Assembly: GCF_008373755.1 (NCBI RefSeq)
Contig: NZ_VUJV01000001.1
Coordinates: 1,196,883-1,260,882 of the forward strand
Reading direction: 5' to 3'
Source: Nocardioides humilatus
Lineage (GTDB): Bacteria; Actinomycetota; Actinomycetes; Propionibacteriales; Nocardioidaceae
Length of the DNA: 64,000 nt
Positions 25,919-32,938 of this stretch are shown piece by piece; position 1 is the stretch's first letter, and every line of letters begins with the position of its first letter. A program made the position numbers and the translations under genes. The notes under the pieces are model-generated. The model saw only the letters and a list, made by a program, of their open reading frames with translations. It was not told the origin of the DNA and made no database searches.

Positions 25919-26604
25919 GCCCGGACCAGCTCGCCGACCCAGACCGGCACCAGGTCACCCGCGCGACCGTGGCGCGCCTCGTGGAAGAAGTGGGTGCCCT
26001 CGCTGGGCTCGAGGTTGATCTCGAGCGTCCGCGCGCCGAACGCCCGGGCCTGCTGCACGAAGCCGGCGGCCGGATAGACCGCACCCGAGGTGCCGATGGA
26101 GACGAAGAGGTCGCAGCCCGAGAGGGCCTCGAAGATGTCGTCCATGAAGTAGGGCATCTCGCCGAACCACACGACGTCGGGCCGCAGCTCGCCGTACTGG
26201 CAGTGGATGCAGGCGGCCGCTCCGAGCAGCGGGCCTTCCCAGCGGCTGCGGCGGTGGCAGTCGACGCAGAGGGCGGAGAGCAGTTCGCCGTGCATGTGGA
26301 CGACGCGGCGCGACCCGCCGCGCTCGTGGAGGTCGTCGATGTTCTGGGTGACGAGCATGAAGTCGTCGCCGAACGTCTTCTCGAGCTCGGCCAGCGCAAC
26401 GTGCGCCGGGTTCGGCGCCACTCCGGCAAGCGCTGCGCGGCGGTCGTCGTAGAAGCGCTGCACCGTCGCCGGGTCGGCCGCGAAGCCCTCCGGCGTCGCG
26501 ACGTCCTCGACCCGGTGGCCCTCCCACAGCCCGTCGGCGTCGCGGAAGGTCGGCACCCCGCTCTCGGCGGAGATGCCCGCTCCGGTGAGCACGACGATCT
26601 TCAC
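25915..26604 (-). CDS. NAD-dependent protein deacylase, Sir2 family
   Basis: 229 aa from the GTG at 26604, overlapping the DUF4184 gene stop by 4 bp. GAGIS (8-12) and TQNID (86-90) bind NAD; His105 in HMHGE is the catalytic base; Cys113, 116, 132 and 135 form the zinc site. Tyr52 and Arg55 in FYDDRR match the Y-x-x-R pair of class III sirtuins that favours acidic acyl groups, so desuccinylase/demalonylase activity is likely. Translationally coupled to asparaginase and DUF4184 genes, a linkage without an obvious functional meaning. Confidence 0.93.
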   Translation of the reverse strand: MKIVVLTGAGISAESGVPTFRDADGLWEGHRVEDVATPEGFAADPATVQRFYDDRRAALAGVAPNPAHVALAELEKTFGDDFMLVTQNIDDLHERGGSRRVVHMHGELLSALCVDCHRRSRWEGPLLGAAACIHCQYGELRPDVVWFGEMPYFMDDIFEALSGCDLFVSIGTSGAVYPAAGFVQQARAFGARTLEINLEPSEGTHFFHEARHGRAGDLVPVWVGELVRA

Positions 26605-27344
26605 GGCCGAGACTCTACGGAATCCAGCGCCCGCGTGACGTGCCAGGCCACGCACGCGAGCGCCCCGAGGACCACCAGCGCGATGAGGCTGTGCACGACG
26701 CCGTCGAACGCCATGTCCCGGAAGCCGAACGAGGTCTTACGGATCGCCGCCACGGTCCCCGCGATCAGCGCTCCGACGATCACCAGGGGAAGGACCACGG
26801 GCGGCAGCACCGGCCGGGGCCGCGGGCCGGGCAGCGGAGCGAGCGATCGCAGGTGCAGTACGACGACCACGGTGACCACCGTGAGCCCGACGACGCCGGA
26901 CGTGTACTGCGCCCACTTCAGCCCGAGCAGCCCGTGGTGCTCGACCGCCAGCCACTCGATGTGCCGCGGCCCCCAGCGGCCGACGTGAGTGAAGGAGTCC
27001 CAGAGCACGTGCGTCGCGCTCCCGACCGCTGCAGCCACAGGGGTCAGCAGCCACTCGGTGCGCGTGACGCAGACGTGTGGAACCAGACGCTCCCGGATCC
27101 GCGTCGGAGCCAGGTCGACAGCGGCGTCGCGCACGGCGACGAACCAGAGGAACGTCACGATCGTCGCCACCACCAGGTCCCAGGTGACGATCCCGAGCAG
27201 GGAGTGGCTGAGCTGGTAAGTGCCGTACCAGTTCAGGAACACCGGGATGTCGGGCACCATCGACCCGACCACCATCGCCGTCGCCGGCAGACCGAGCCCA
27301 CGCAGCGGCAGCACGGCCATCGGGTGGGCGAGGGTCATCGGCAC
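26601..27344 (-). CDS. DUF4184 family integral membrane protein
   Basis: 247 aa with about 6-7 TM helices. The N-terminus has MTLAHPMAVLPL and GSMVPDIPVF, the hallmark of DUF4184, and THVLWDSFTH resembles the metal-binding H-x-x-x-D-x-x-x-H of related membrane-hydrolase families. A TAGGCT box 6 nt before the GTG at 27344 supports a leaderless start at VPMTLAH; the ATG at 27338 is the alternative. First gene of the DUF4184-sirtuin-asparaginase operon. Function not known. Confidence 0.85.
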   Translation of the reverse strand: MPMTLAHPMAVLPLRGLGLPATAMVVGSMVPDIPVFLNWYGTYQLSHSLLGIVTWDLVVATIVTFLWFVAVRDAAVDLAPTRIRERLVPHVCVTRTEWLLTPVAAAVGSATHVLWDSFTHVGRWGPRHIEWLAVEHHGLLGLKWAQYTSGVVGLTVVTVVVVLHLRSLAPLPGPRPRPVLPPVVLPLVIVGALIAGTVAAIRKTSFGFRDMAFDGVVHSLIALVVLGALACVAWHVTRALDSVESRP

Positions 27345-27350
27345 CGCGGA

Positions 27351-27356
27351 AGCCTA
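27351..27356 (-). promoter_or_regulatory. -10 box, leaderless DUF4184 operon
   Basis: TAGGCT with 6 nt to the GTG at 27344. Confidence 0.5.
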
Positions 27357-27384
27357 ACGGCGGCGTGAGCCCGCCGCGACGTCG

Positions 27385-27702
27385 TCAGGGACTGACGCGA
27401 TCTCGCCAGTAGCCGGGCCGGCGCTTGGCGTGGGCCACACTCACGACCGTCAGCATCTCGTTCTCGACGTAGTAGACGACGCGATAAGGAAAGTCGGCGA
27501 CCTTCTTCGAGCGAACGACCGGATCACCGTGGACCCCAGGCCATTTCGGCCACAGGTCGGGGTCATCGCGTACAGCATCGATCACTGTCCGCACGGCCGC
27601 CGCGAAACGCCCGCCGATACCGACCTCGCGATCGTCGAATCACTCGACGTCGGCAGCGAACTCCGCCTGGGCTTCCGGATGGAAGTCGAAGGCGAGCGTC
27701 AT
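27385..27702 (-). pseudogene. RelE/ParE-type toxin gene broken by an in-frame TGA
   Basis: Reading from the ATG at 27702 gives MTLAFDFHPEAQAEFAADVE, then TGA (27642-27640), then FDDREVGIGGRFAAAVRTVI and on to a normal RelE/ParE C-terminus (FPYRVVYYVENEMLTVVSVAHAKRRPGYW). Family members have Trp at the TGA position (a WY/WF pair), so TGG to TGA is the simplest explanation. The remaining frame from the GTG at 27594 encodes only 69 residues and lacks the first helices. The 5' ATG still overlaps the antitoxin stop by ATGA, so operon structure is intact. Probably an inactivated toxin; translational readthrough cannot be excluded. Confidence 0.85.
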
Positions 27703-27941
27703 GTGTCGCGCGAGGCCGTCTTCGCAGCGATCTCTGCGAAGACCTGCTCACCCGGGACGGTCTTCACTGTGCCACGCCTGATGTCATCAACACGGAGAGC
27801 GATCTCCGAGGTCCACGCCACGTCGATCGACTCCTGGTCGGCGGACTCGAGAGACTCGAGCAGGCGAAGCGCCACGTGCTTGCGCACGTCAGGAGGCAAG
27901 GACATCCCCGCCTCGTAGAACTCCGACTCGCTCAGCGACAT
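27699..27941 (-). CDS. Addiction-module antitoxin (PF09720-like)
   Basis: 80 aa. Contains LPPDVRKHVALRLLESLES and ends VDDIRRGTVKTVPGEQVFAEI, the typical motifs of small unstable antitoxins paired with ParE/RelE toxins (LPPxxRxxLxxxLLxSL, then RxGxVxxxPxxEVxxxI). Stop overlaps the toxin ATG. It is intact although the toxin is broken, as expected when a toxin is lost first. Confidence 0.85.
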   Translation of the reverse strand: MSLSESEFYEAGMSLPPDVRKHVALRLLESLESADQESIDVAWTSEIALRVDDIRRGTVKTVPGEQVFAEIAAKTASRDT

Positions 27942-28076
27942 GCCTCCAGAGTACGGCGCGACAGCGACGCCGGACAGCGGTCGAGCCTCCAAAGGACCGG
28001 ATCTGTGGATGAACCCCCCCGATTCGTCGGAGGCGTTGAACAGCCTGGGCGTCCAACCGACGAAGGCGAGGACACC

Positions 28077-28556
28077 ATGTGCTGGCAGTGCGACAACCCC
28101 GACAAGACCCGGGCCGACTACCTCGAAATGCTCCAGGGGGTGATCGACACCCACGGCTGGGCTGTCCAGGCTGTCGAGAAGGACCGCTGGCGGCCTGGCT
28201 TCCACTACACCGTTGGCCTCACTCCGTTCTGCATACCGGAGCTCCTGGTGACCGGGATGCGGCAACGCGAGGCCATGGACCTACTCAACGGCGCTGCCCA
28301 CCACCTGATCCACCACGCCGCCCCGCCGTTCATCCACGGCGACCGCGACCAGTGGGAGCACGGAGTGAGCACCGAGGCGGTCGACGTCGCGGAGCCGTCG
28401 ATCCACCTCGTGATGGCGTACGAGCTGTACGGCCCGGCTGTTCGCGCGGTGCAGCTCGTCTATGCCGACGACCACGGACGGTGGCCGTGGGAGGTCGGCT
28501 TCCGCGGCCGTCAGTCGGTGCTCGGGCCGCGAGCGCTCAGCGAGCGTGCACCGTGA
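28077..28556 (+). CDS. DUF4262 family protein
   Basis: 159 aa from the ATG at 28077, preceded by AAGGCGAGG. The opening MCWQCDNP and the segment FHYTVGLTPFCIPELLVTGM fit DUF4262 (family members share H-Y-T-x-G-L and PE-x-x-x-x-G). C-x-x-C at the N-terminus could bind metal. Cytoplasmic, function unknown. Ends 20 bp inside the converging methyltransferase gene. Confidence 0.85.
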   Translation: MCWQCDNPDKTRADYLEMLQGVIDTHGWAVQAVEKDRWRPGFHYTVGLTPFCIPELLVTGMRQREAMDLLNGAAHHLIHHAAPPFIHGDRDQWEHGVSTEAVDVAEPSIHLVMAYELYGPAVRAVQLVYADDHGRWPWEVGFRGRQSVLGPRALSERAP

Positions 28557-29145
28557 CGACGTAGCCGGCGTCATCGGTGAAGGGCTCGCCCTCCCAGGTC
28601 GACCACCGATCACGGACGGCGAGCCCGGCGGCGGCCATCGCGGCGTCGTAGTCGGCCAGCGGGGTGACCGGGCAGCTGGCCGGGAGATGGGCTGCATCGA
28701 GCCCGAAGCCGACCATCACGAGACCGCGCGCGTGCGCGTGCGCCGCCAGAGACTGTGCGACGGCTTCGAGGGTGCCCGGCTCGAGCAGCGGGATGATGTT
28801 GCCGGCCAGGAGCACGAGGTCGAACTGCTCGCCCAGGTCCAGGGTGGCCAGGTCGTCGAGCCGCCAGTCGAGGTCAGGCGCCTCGGCTCGCGCCATGTCC
28901 AACATCGAGGCATCGACGTCGACACCCGTCACTTCGTAGCCCATCGCGCTCAGTGCGATGGTGCTGCGACCGGTCCCACAACCGGCGTCGAGCACGCGGG
29001 CTGGGGCGGGCACCAGCGCGGCCGCGGCCAGTGCCTCGCCGTTGATCTCGTTGCCGGACGCCGCGAGCTCCCGGAACCTCCGGGCATACGCGACCGCATA
29101 GGTCTCGCCTGCCTGCGTCCGCGCGACGTCGGTCCATCGGGTCAT
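28537..29145 (-). CDS. Class I SAM-dependent methyltransferase
   Basis: 202 aa Rossmann methyltransferase. Motif I RVLDAGCGTGRSTIALS binds SAM; VTGVDVDASMLDMAR supplies the acidic ribose-binding residue; FDLVLLAGNIIPLL is motif IV. Substrate not predictable. Its ATG overlaps the stop of the NYN-domain gene (ATGA), so both are co-translated, hinting that it could act on the same RNA-related process, but this is inference only. Confidence 0.88.
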   Translation of the reverse strand: MTRWTDVARTQAGETYAVAYARRFRELAASGNEINGEALAAAALVPAPARVLDAGCGTGRSTIALSAMGYEVTGVDVDASMLDMARAEAPDLDWRLDDLATLDLGEQFDLVLLAGNIIPLLEPGTLEAVAQSLAAHAHARGLVMVGFGLDAAHLPASCPVTPLADYDAAMAAAGLAVRDRWSTWEGEPFTDDAGYVVTVHAR

Positions 29146-30005
29146 GGAAGGTCCGCCTTCTCCGTAATGCCAGTTGCACGCAGTCTGGCTCGGTTGTCCT
29201 TGACCTCGATGTGGCCGCCGTAGCGGCCCAGCAGCCTGCTAAAGCTCGCCGCTTCGTAGTCTGACTCCTTGAAGGCTGGATAGATCCTGAGGACCTGGTT
29301 CTTGAGAGCACTGAGGGCATACGACTCCGCGTCGGGGTCTTGTGCGGCCAAGCCGCGCATCGCCTCGACCAAGAGCGGGTAGGCACGGCGCGGAGACGGA
29401 GCTGCGACCCTCTTCTCTGCAGCAACCCGCTTCGCGGGCTCAGGCGTCTTCGACCCGACCGCCGGCGCCTCAAGAGCCGGGCTCTCTGTGGCCGACACGA
29501 GTTCCAACGCCTCTCGATCCTTGAGCAGTTCGTCGTAGTCCACGTAGACATCGCAGGCGCTCGCGAGCGTCTTGCTGATGCTCCCTGCCATGCCAACGCC
29601 GAGCACGACGCGGCCGAGTCGACGCGCACGCTGTGCCAGCGGTACGAAGTCAGAATCGCCTGCCGCGATGACGACATGGGTCAGGTCGTCGTGGAGGTAG
29701 AGGTCCTCGATCGCGTCGACGGCCAGCCGGATGTCAGCGCCGTTCTTGGTCTTCGACGCCGGAAAGAGCTGCACCAGCTCGACCGCGCGAGCGACGAGCT
29801 GATCGCGATAGTCGGCGTTCTTCTTCACCGACCAGTCGGCATACGCCCGGGAGATGGTGAGTCGGCCATAACGGGTGGCGAAGTCGAGCAGCACATCGAT
29901 CGCGACGGTGGCCGACGCCCCGGTCTTCTTCACCTGGCTCAAACGCGAGATGACCAGGTTGTCGAAGTCGATGTAGATCGCGACGCGCGGCTCAGTGCCA
30001 GACAT
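29142..30005 (-). CDS. NYN (LabA-like PIN) domain protein with C-terminal OST-HTH/LOTUS domain
   Basis: 287 aa. The N-terminal nuclease-like domain has the acidic residues VAIYIDFDNL, NGADIRLAVDAIEDLY and IAAGDSDFVPL spaced as in NYN/LabA ribonucleases. A Glu/Lys/Ala linker (190-215) leads to a winged-helix OST-HTH domain (YPLLVEAMRGLA, then SFSRLLGRYGGHIEVKD) thought to bind RNA. TAGGGT 7 nt before the ATG at 30005 supports this leaderless start over the GTG at 30023. Likely an RNase or RNA-binding regulator, coupled to a methyltransferase. Confidence 0.87.
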   Translation of the reverse strand: MSGTEPRVAIYIDFDNLVISRLSQVKKTGASATVAIDVLLDFATRYGRLTISRAYADWSVKKNADYRDQLVARAVELVQLFPASKTKNGADIRLAVDAIEDLYLHDDLTHVVIAAGDSDFVPLAQRARRLGRVVLGVGMAGSISKTLASACDVYVDYDELLKDREALELVSATESPALEAPAVGSKTPEPAKRVAAEKRVAAPSPRRAYPLLVEAMRGLAAQDPDAESYALSALKNQVLRIYPAFKESDYEAASFSRLLGRYGGHIEVKDNRARLRATGITEKADLP

Positions 30006-30012
30006 GTCCAGC

Positions 30013-30018
30013 ACCCTA
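30013..30018 (-). promoter_or_regulatory. -10 box, leaderless NYN gene
   Basis: TAGGGT with 7 nt to the ATG at 30005. Confidence 0.5.
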
Positions 30019-30052
30019 GCCACACCTCCGGCCCGTCAGACCGGGCTCCGGC

Positions 30053-31003
30053 TCAGTAGTACCAGGGGTACGGCGACCAGTCGGGGTCACGCTTCTCGAG
30101 GAACTGGTCGCGACCCTCCTGGGCCTCGTCGGTCATGTAGGCCAGGCGGGTGGTCTCGCCGGCGAAGAGCTGCTGGCCGACGAGGCCGTCGTCGGGGAGG
30201 TTGAAGGCGTACTTCAGCATCCGCATGGCCGTGGGGCTCTTGCCGTTGATGGTCCGGCCCCACTCGAGCGCGACGGCCTCGAGATCGGCGTGCGGGACGG
30301 CGCGGTTGACCGTGCCCATCCGCATCCCGTCGGCGGCGTCGTAGGTCTCGGCAAGGAAGAAGATCTCGCGGGCGTACTTCTGGCCGACCTGCTTGGCGAG
30401 GTAAGCCGACCCGTAGCCGCCGTCGAACGAGCCCACATCGGCGTCGGTCTGCTTGAAGCGCGCGTGCTCGGCACTGGCGAGGGTGAGGTCGGAGACGACG
30501 TGCAGCGAGTGGCCGCCGCCGGCCGCCCAGCCGGGTACGACGCAGATGACGATCTTCGGCATGAAGCGGATCAGGCGCTGGCACTCGAGGATGTGCAGGC
30601 GGGCGAGCTTGGCCTTGTCGATCGCGCTCGGCTCGGAGGCACCGGTCGCGCCGGCGGCGTAGGTCGCGCCGTCCTCCTCGTACTGGTAGCCGGCCTTGCC
30701 GCGGATCCGCTGGTCGCCGCCGGTGCAGAAGCTGCGCTTGCCGTTCTTCGGCGACGGGCCGTTGCCGGTGAGGAGCACGCAACCGACATCGGCCGAGGTG
30801 CGCGCGTGCTCCAGCGTGCGGAGCAGCTCGTCGACCGTGTGCGGGCGGAACGCGTTGAGCACGTCGGGTCGGTCGAACGCGATCCGGACCGTGCCGTGGG
30901 CCTTGGCCCGGTGGTAGGTCAGGTCCGTCAGGTCCTCGAATCCGGGCACCTCGTCCCAGGCCTCGGAGTCGAACGTCTCGGACACACCTTCGATCGCGCT
31001 CAT
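30053..31003 (-). CDS. menB: 1,4-dihydroxy-2-naphthoyl-CoA synthase
   Basis: 316 aa crotonase-fold enzyme that cyclises o-succinylbenzoyl-CoA in menaquinone biosynthesis. Features specific to MenB rather than generic enoyl-CoA hydratase are the SFCTGGDQRIRGKAGYQYE region, VVPGWAAGGGHSLHVVSDLT (oxyanion-hole segment), TDADVGSFDGGYGSAYLA and the C-terminus RDPDWSPYPWYY. Length fits actinobacterial MenB with its N-terminal extension. Leaderless: TAACCT is 6 nt before the ATG. Divergent from a MerR/thioredoxin operon. Confidence 0.95.
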   Translation of the reverse strand: MSAIEGVSETFDSEAWDEVPGFEDLTDLTYHRAKAHGTVRIAFDRPDVLNAFRPHTVDELLRTLEHARTSADVGCVLLTGNGPSPKNGKRSFCTGGDQRIRGKAGYQYEEDGATYAAGATGASEPSAIDKAKLARLHILECQRLIRFMPKIVICVVPGWAAGGGHSLHVVSDLTLASAEHARFKQTDADVGSFDGGYGSAYLAKQVGQKYAREIFFLAETYDAADGMRMGTVNRAVPHADLEAVALEWGRTINGKSPTAMRMLKYAFNLPDDGLVGQQLFAGETTRLAYMTDEAQEGRDQFLEKRDPDWSPYPWYY

Positions 31004-31009
31004 GCGTGG

Positions 31010-31015
31010 AGGTTA
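31010..31015 (-). promoter_or_regulatory. -10 box, leaderless menB
   Basis: TAACCT with 6 nt to the ATG at 31003. Confidence 0.5.
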
Positions 31016-31035
31016 TCGACCTCGCGTCGCGACGC

Positions 31036-31067
31036 TTGACCTTGCCCCTAGGGGCAAGGTCTACCGT
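31036..31067 (+). promoter_or_regulatory. MerR-type promoter with perfect 24-bp palindrome
   Basis: -35 TTGACC (31036-31041) and -10 TACCGT (31062-31067) are separated by an overlong 20-bp spacer, the hallmark of MerR-activated promoters. The palindrome at 31038-31061 is GACCTTGCCCCT followed by its exact reverse complement and fills the spacer. The GTG start follows 7 nt after the -10 box. Confidence 0.8.
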
Positions 31068-31074
31068 CGTCCTC

Positions 31075-31446
31075 GTGCAGATCAAGGAGCTGGCCGACCG
31101 GGCCGGTGTCACCGTGAAAGCGGTGCGCTACTACGAGTCACGCGGCCTGATCACGCCCGATCGGGCGGGCAACGGCTACCGCGACTACGACGACAACGAC
31201 GTCCAGGTCGTGCGCGAGATCCGGGCCCTGCTGAGCCTCGGGCTCACCGCCGCCGAGACCGTGCCGTTCGTCGACTGCCTGCGCGCGGGCAACGACCGGG
31301 CCGACGTGTGCCCGGCCTCGCTCGAGGCCTACCGCTCGCGGATCGCCGAGATCGACCGGCGCATCAGCGAGCTCACCGGCCTGCGCGACGAGCTCACGGA
31401 GCTCCTGCACGACGCCGAGTCCTACCGATCCGAGGAGACCCCATGA
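31075..31446 (+). CDS. MerR family transcriptional regulator
   Basis: 123 aa from a leaderless GTG at 31075; the in-frame start at 31006 would put the promoter inside the gene. Winged HTH: QIKELADRAGVTVKAVRYYE, then GYRDYDDNDV. A C-terminal coiled-coil dimer helix carries LRDELTELLHD. Two cysteines (DCLRAGNDRADVCPAS) sit where MerR-family sensors bind metal or form a disulfide. Overlaps thioredoxin by ATGA, so thiol or redox sensing is a reasonable inference. Expected to act on its own operator at 31038-31061. Confidence 0.88.
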   Translation: MQIKELADRAGVTVKAVRYYESRGLITPDRAGNGYRDYDDNDVQVVREIRALLSLGLTAAETVPFVDCLRAGNDRADVCPASLEAYRSRIAEIDRRISELTGLRDELTELLHDAESYRSEETP

Positions 31447-31769
31447 CCGCGACGACCAACACCACCGATGCGGACTTCCAGGCCGACGTACTCGACTCGG
31501 CGACGCCGGTCCTCGTGGACTTCTGGGCGCAGTGGTGCGGACCGTGCCACCAGATCGCCCCTGTGCTCGAACAGATCGCTGCCGAGCGGGCGGGGTCGCT
31601 GAAGGTCGTGAAGATCAACAGCGACGAGAACCCCGTCACCGGTGCCGGCTACCGCGTGCTCGGCCTGCCCACGCTGCTCGTGTTCGACAAGGGCGAGCTG
31701 GTCCTCGAGCTGCGCGGGGCGCGGCCCAAGGCCGCGCTCGACCGCGAGCTCAACAAGGTGCTCAGCTGA
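31443..31769 (+). CDS. trxA: Thioredoxin
   Basis: 108 aa, standard thioredoxin length. Active site FWAQWCGPCHQIAP (Cys32, Cys35) and the cis-Pro loop VLGLPTLLVF are present. Cytoplasmic dithiol-disulfide oxidoreductase. Translationally coupled to a MerR-type regulator and driven by its palindromic promoter, so inducible rather than housekeeping expression is inferred. Its 3' end overlaps the converging deazaflavin reductase gene by 8 bp. Confidence 0.94.
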   Translation: MTATTNTTDADFQADVLDSATPVLVDFWAQWCGPCHQIAPVLEQIAAERAGSLKVVKINSDENPVTGAGYRVLGLPTLLVFDKGELVLELRGARPKAALDRELNKVLS

Positions 31770-32214
31770 CGGGAGTCAGGACGAAGACCGGGATCTCGCG
31801 GTCGGTCTTCGCCTGATAGCTCGCGTAGGTGTCCCACGTGTCGACGGCGAGGTCCCACCAGTCCTTGCGCTCGTTGCCCTGGACGAGTCGGGCCTCGTAG
31901 AGCGCTGGCTCCGGGCCGTCCTGGAGCTGGACCACCGGGTGGGCGAGGAAGTTCGCCACCCAGGCCGGGTTGTCGGGAGCGCCGCCCTTCGACCCGATCG
32001 CGACGTAGGCGCCGTCACGCTCGACCCGCATCACCGGGTTCTTGCGGAGCTTGCCGGACGCGGCGCCCTTCGACGTGATGACCACGATCGGCCAGTCCGG
32101 GTTGCCGCGGAGCACGTTGGCCTCGCGGCCACCCGTCGCCTCGTAGGTCTCGACCTGCTCGCGCACCCAATCGGCGGGGCTGGGCTCGTAGACGCCTTCG
32201 AGAAGTTCAGTCAT
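31762..32214 (-). CDS. Deazaflavin (F420)-dependent nitroreductase family protein
   Basis: 150 aa, split beta-barrel flavin-type fold of the DDN family. Characteristic segments are SKGAASGKLRKNPVMRVERD, VAIGSKGGAPDNPAWVANFLAHP and ETYEATGGREA near the N-terminus. Such proteins use F420H2 to reduce quinones or nitro compounds. Single gene between convergent and divergent neighbours. Substrate unknown; co-factor use is inferred from family. Confidence 0.88.
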   Translation of the reverse strand: MTELLEGVYEPSPADWVREQVETYEATGGREANVLRGNPDWPIVVITSKGAASGKLRKNPVMRVERDGAYVAIGSKGGAPDNPAWVANFLAHPVVQLQDGPEPALYEARLVQGNERKDWWDLAVDTWDTYASYQAKTDREIPVFVLTPVS

Positions 32215-32264
32215 ACCTGAGTCAATGCCCGACGACCCGCCGGGCATTCCCTCCCAGGGACGGA

Positions 32265-32876
32265 TCAGGCGTTGCCAATGGTGACGGCGAGCCCGGACAG
32301 GTGTCCGAGACGGGCGATCTCGGAGTCGACGAACTCCGGGCCGCCGCGGCGACCGATCACCACGATCTCGTTGCCGTCGAGACGGGCCGCGGCGTAGAGC
32401 GTCTGGTCGTCGTCGCTCTCCGGGTCGAGCCGGCTCGGTCCTTCGAGGTCGACGAACTCGAACTCGTCGGGCGCCGCACTGGTGCCGTGGACGACACCCT
32501 TCGCGCGATGGACGCGGGCAGCCCAGTCGACGCGGAAGGTTGCCGGCAGCAGCTCGACCAGCTTGTCGAGCGCCTGGTCCGGAGCTGCGGTGAGCTCTTC
32601 GACCGCCTCGAGGTCGAGGACCAGGTTGCCGCCGGCGGGATAACGGCTGATCCACACGACCTTCACACCGTCGAGCGCGTTGCACGCCGAGACGATCGAG
32701 TCGGGCATGGTGCCGGTCAGGGTCTCGAGGAGCACGTCGTCGAGCACCGTGCCGTCGGAGCGCTTCTCGACGATCTCGATCGCCTCGATGTCGCCGCCCG
32801 CCATACCGATCGCGGTCGCCACGCGTCCCAACGACCCGGGGACGTCGGGCAGCTCAACGCGCAGGAGGAACGGCAT
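32265..32876 (-). CDS. ACT-domain amino-acid-binding protein
   Basis: 203 aa from the ATG at 32876, 7 nt after a TAGCGT box (leaderless). An N-terminal ACT domain (LLRVELPDVPGSLGRVATAIGMAGGDIEAIEIVE) has the P-G-x-L loop and the A-GGDI strand that bind amino acids at dimer interfaces. The C-terminal half has a GAF-like pattern (YAAARLDGNEIVVIGRRGGP). No enzyme domain is fused to it. Possibly a stand-alone amino acid sensor. Confidence 0.82.
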   Translation of the reverse strand: MPFLLRVELPDVPGSLGRVATAIGMAGGDIEAIEIVEKRSDGTVLDDVLLETLTGTMPDSIVSACNALDGVKVVWISRYPAGGNLVLDLEAVEELTAAPDQALDKLVELLPATFRVDWAARVHRAKGVVHGTSAAPDEFEFVDLEGPSRLDPESDDDQTLYAAARLDGNEIVVIGRRGGPEFVDSEIARLGHLSGLAVTIGNA

Positions 32877-32883
32877 GCCTGCC

Positions 32884-32889
32884 ACGCTA
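32884..32889 (-). promoter_or_regulatory. -10 box, leaderless ACT-domain gene
   Basis: TAGCGT with 7 nt to the ATG at 32876. Confidence 0.5.
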
Positions 32890-32938
32890 CTTGGCCGAGG
32901 TTGCCGGATCGTTTCGGGGCCGTACGTCGGGCAGGAGC

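Noticed and set aside
27640-27642. TGA read as selenocysteine or as a programmed signal
   Set aside because: No hairpin of SECIS type was evident after it and family members have Trp here; a nonsense mutation is simpler.
31006-31074. Upstream start for the MerR regulator
   Set aside because: It would place the -35/-10 promoter and operator inside the coding sequence, and the extra residues precede the conserved HTH start.
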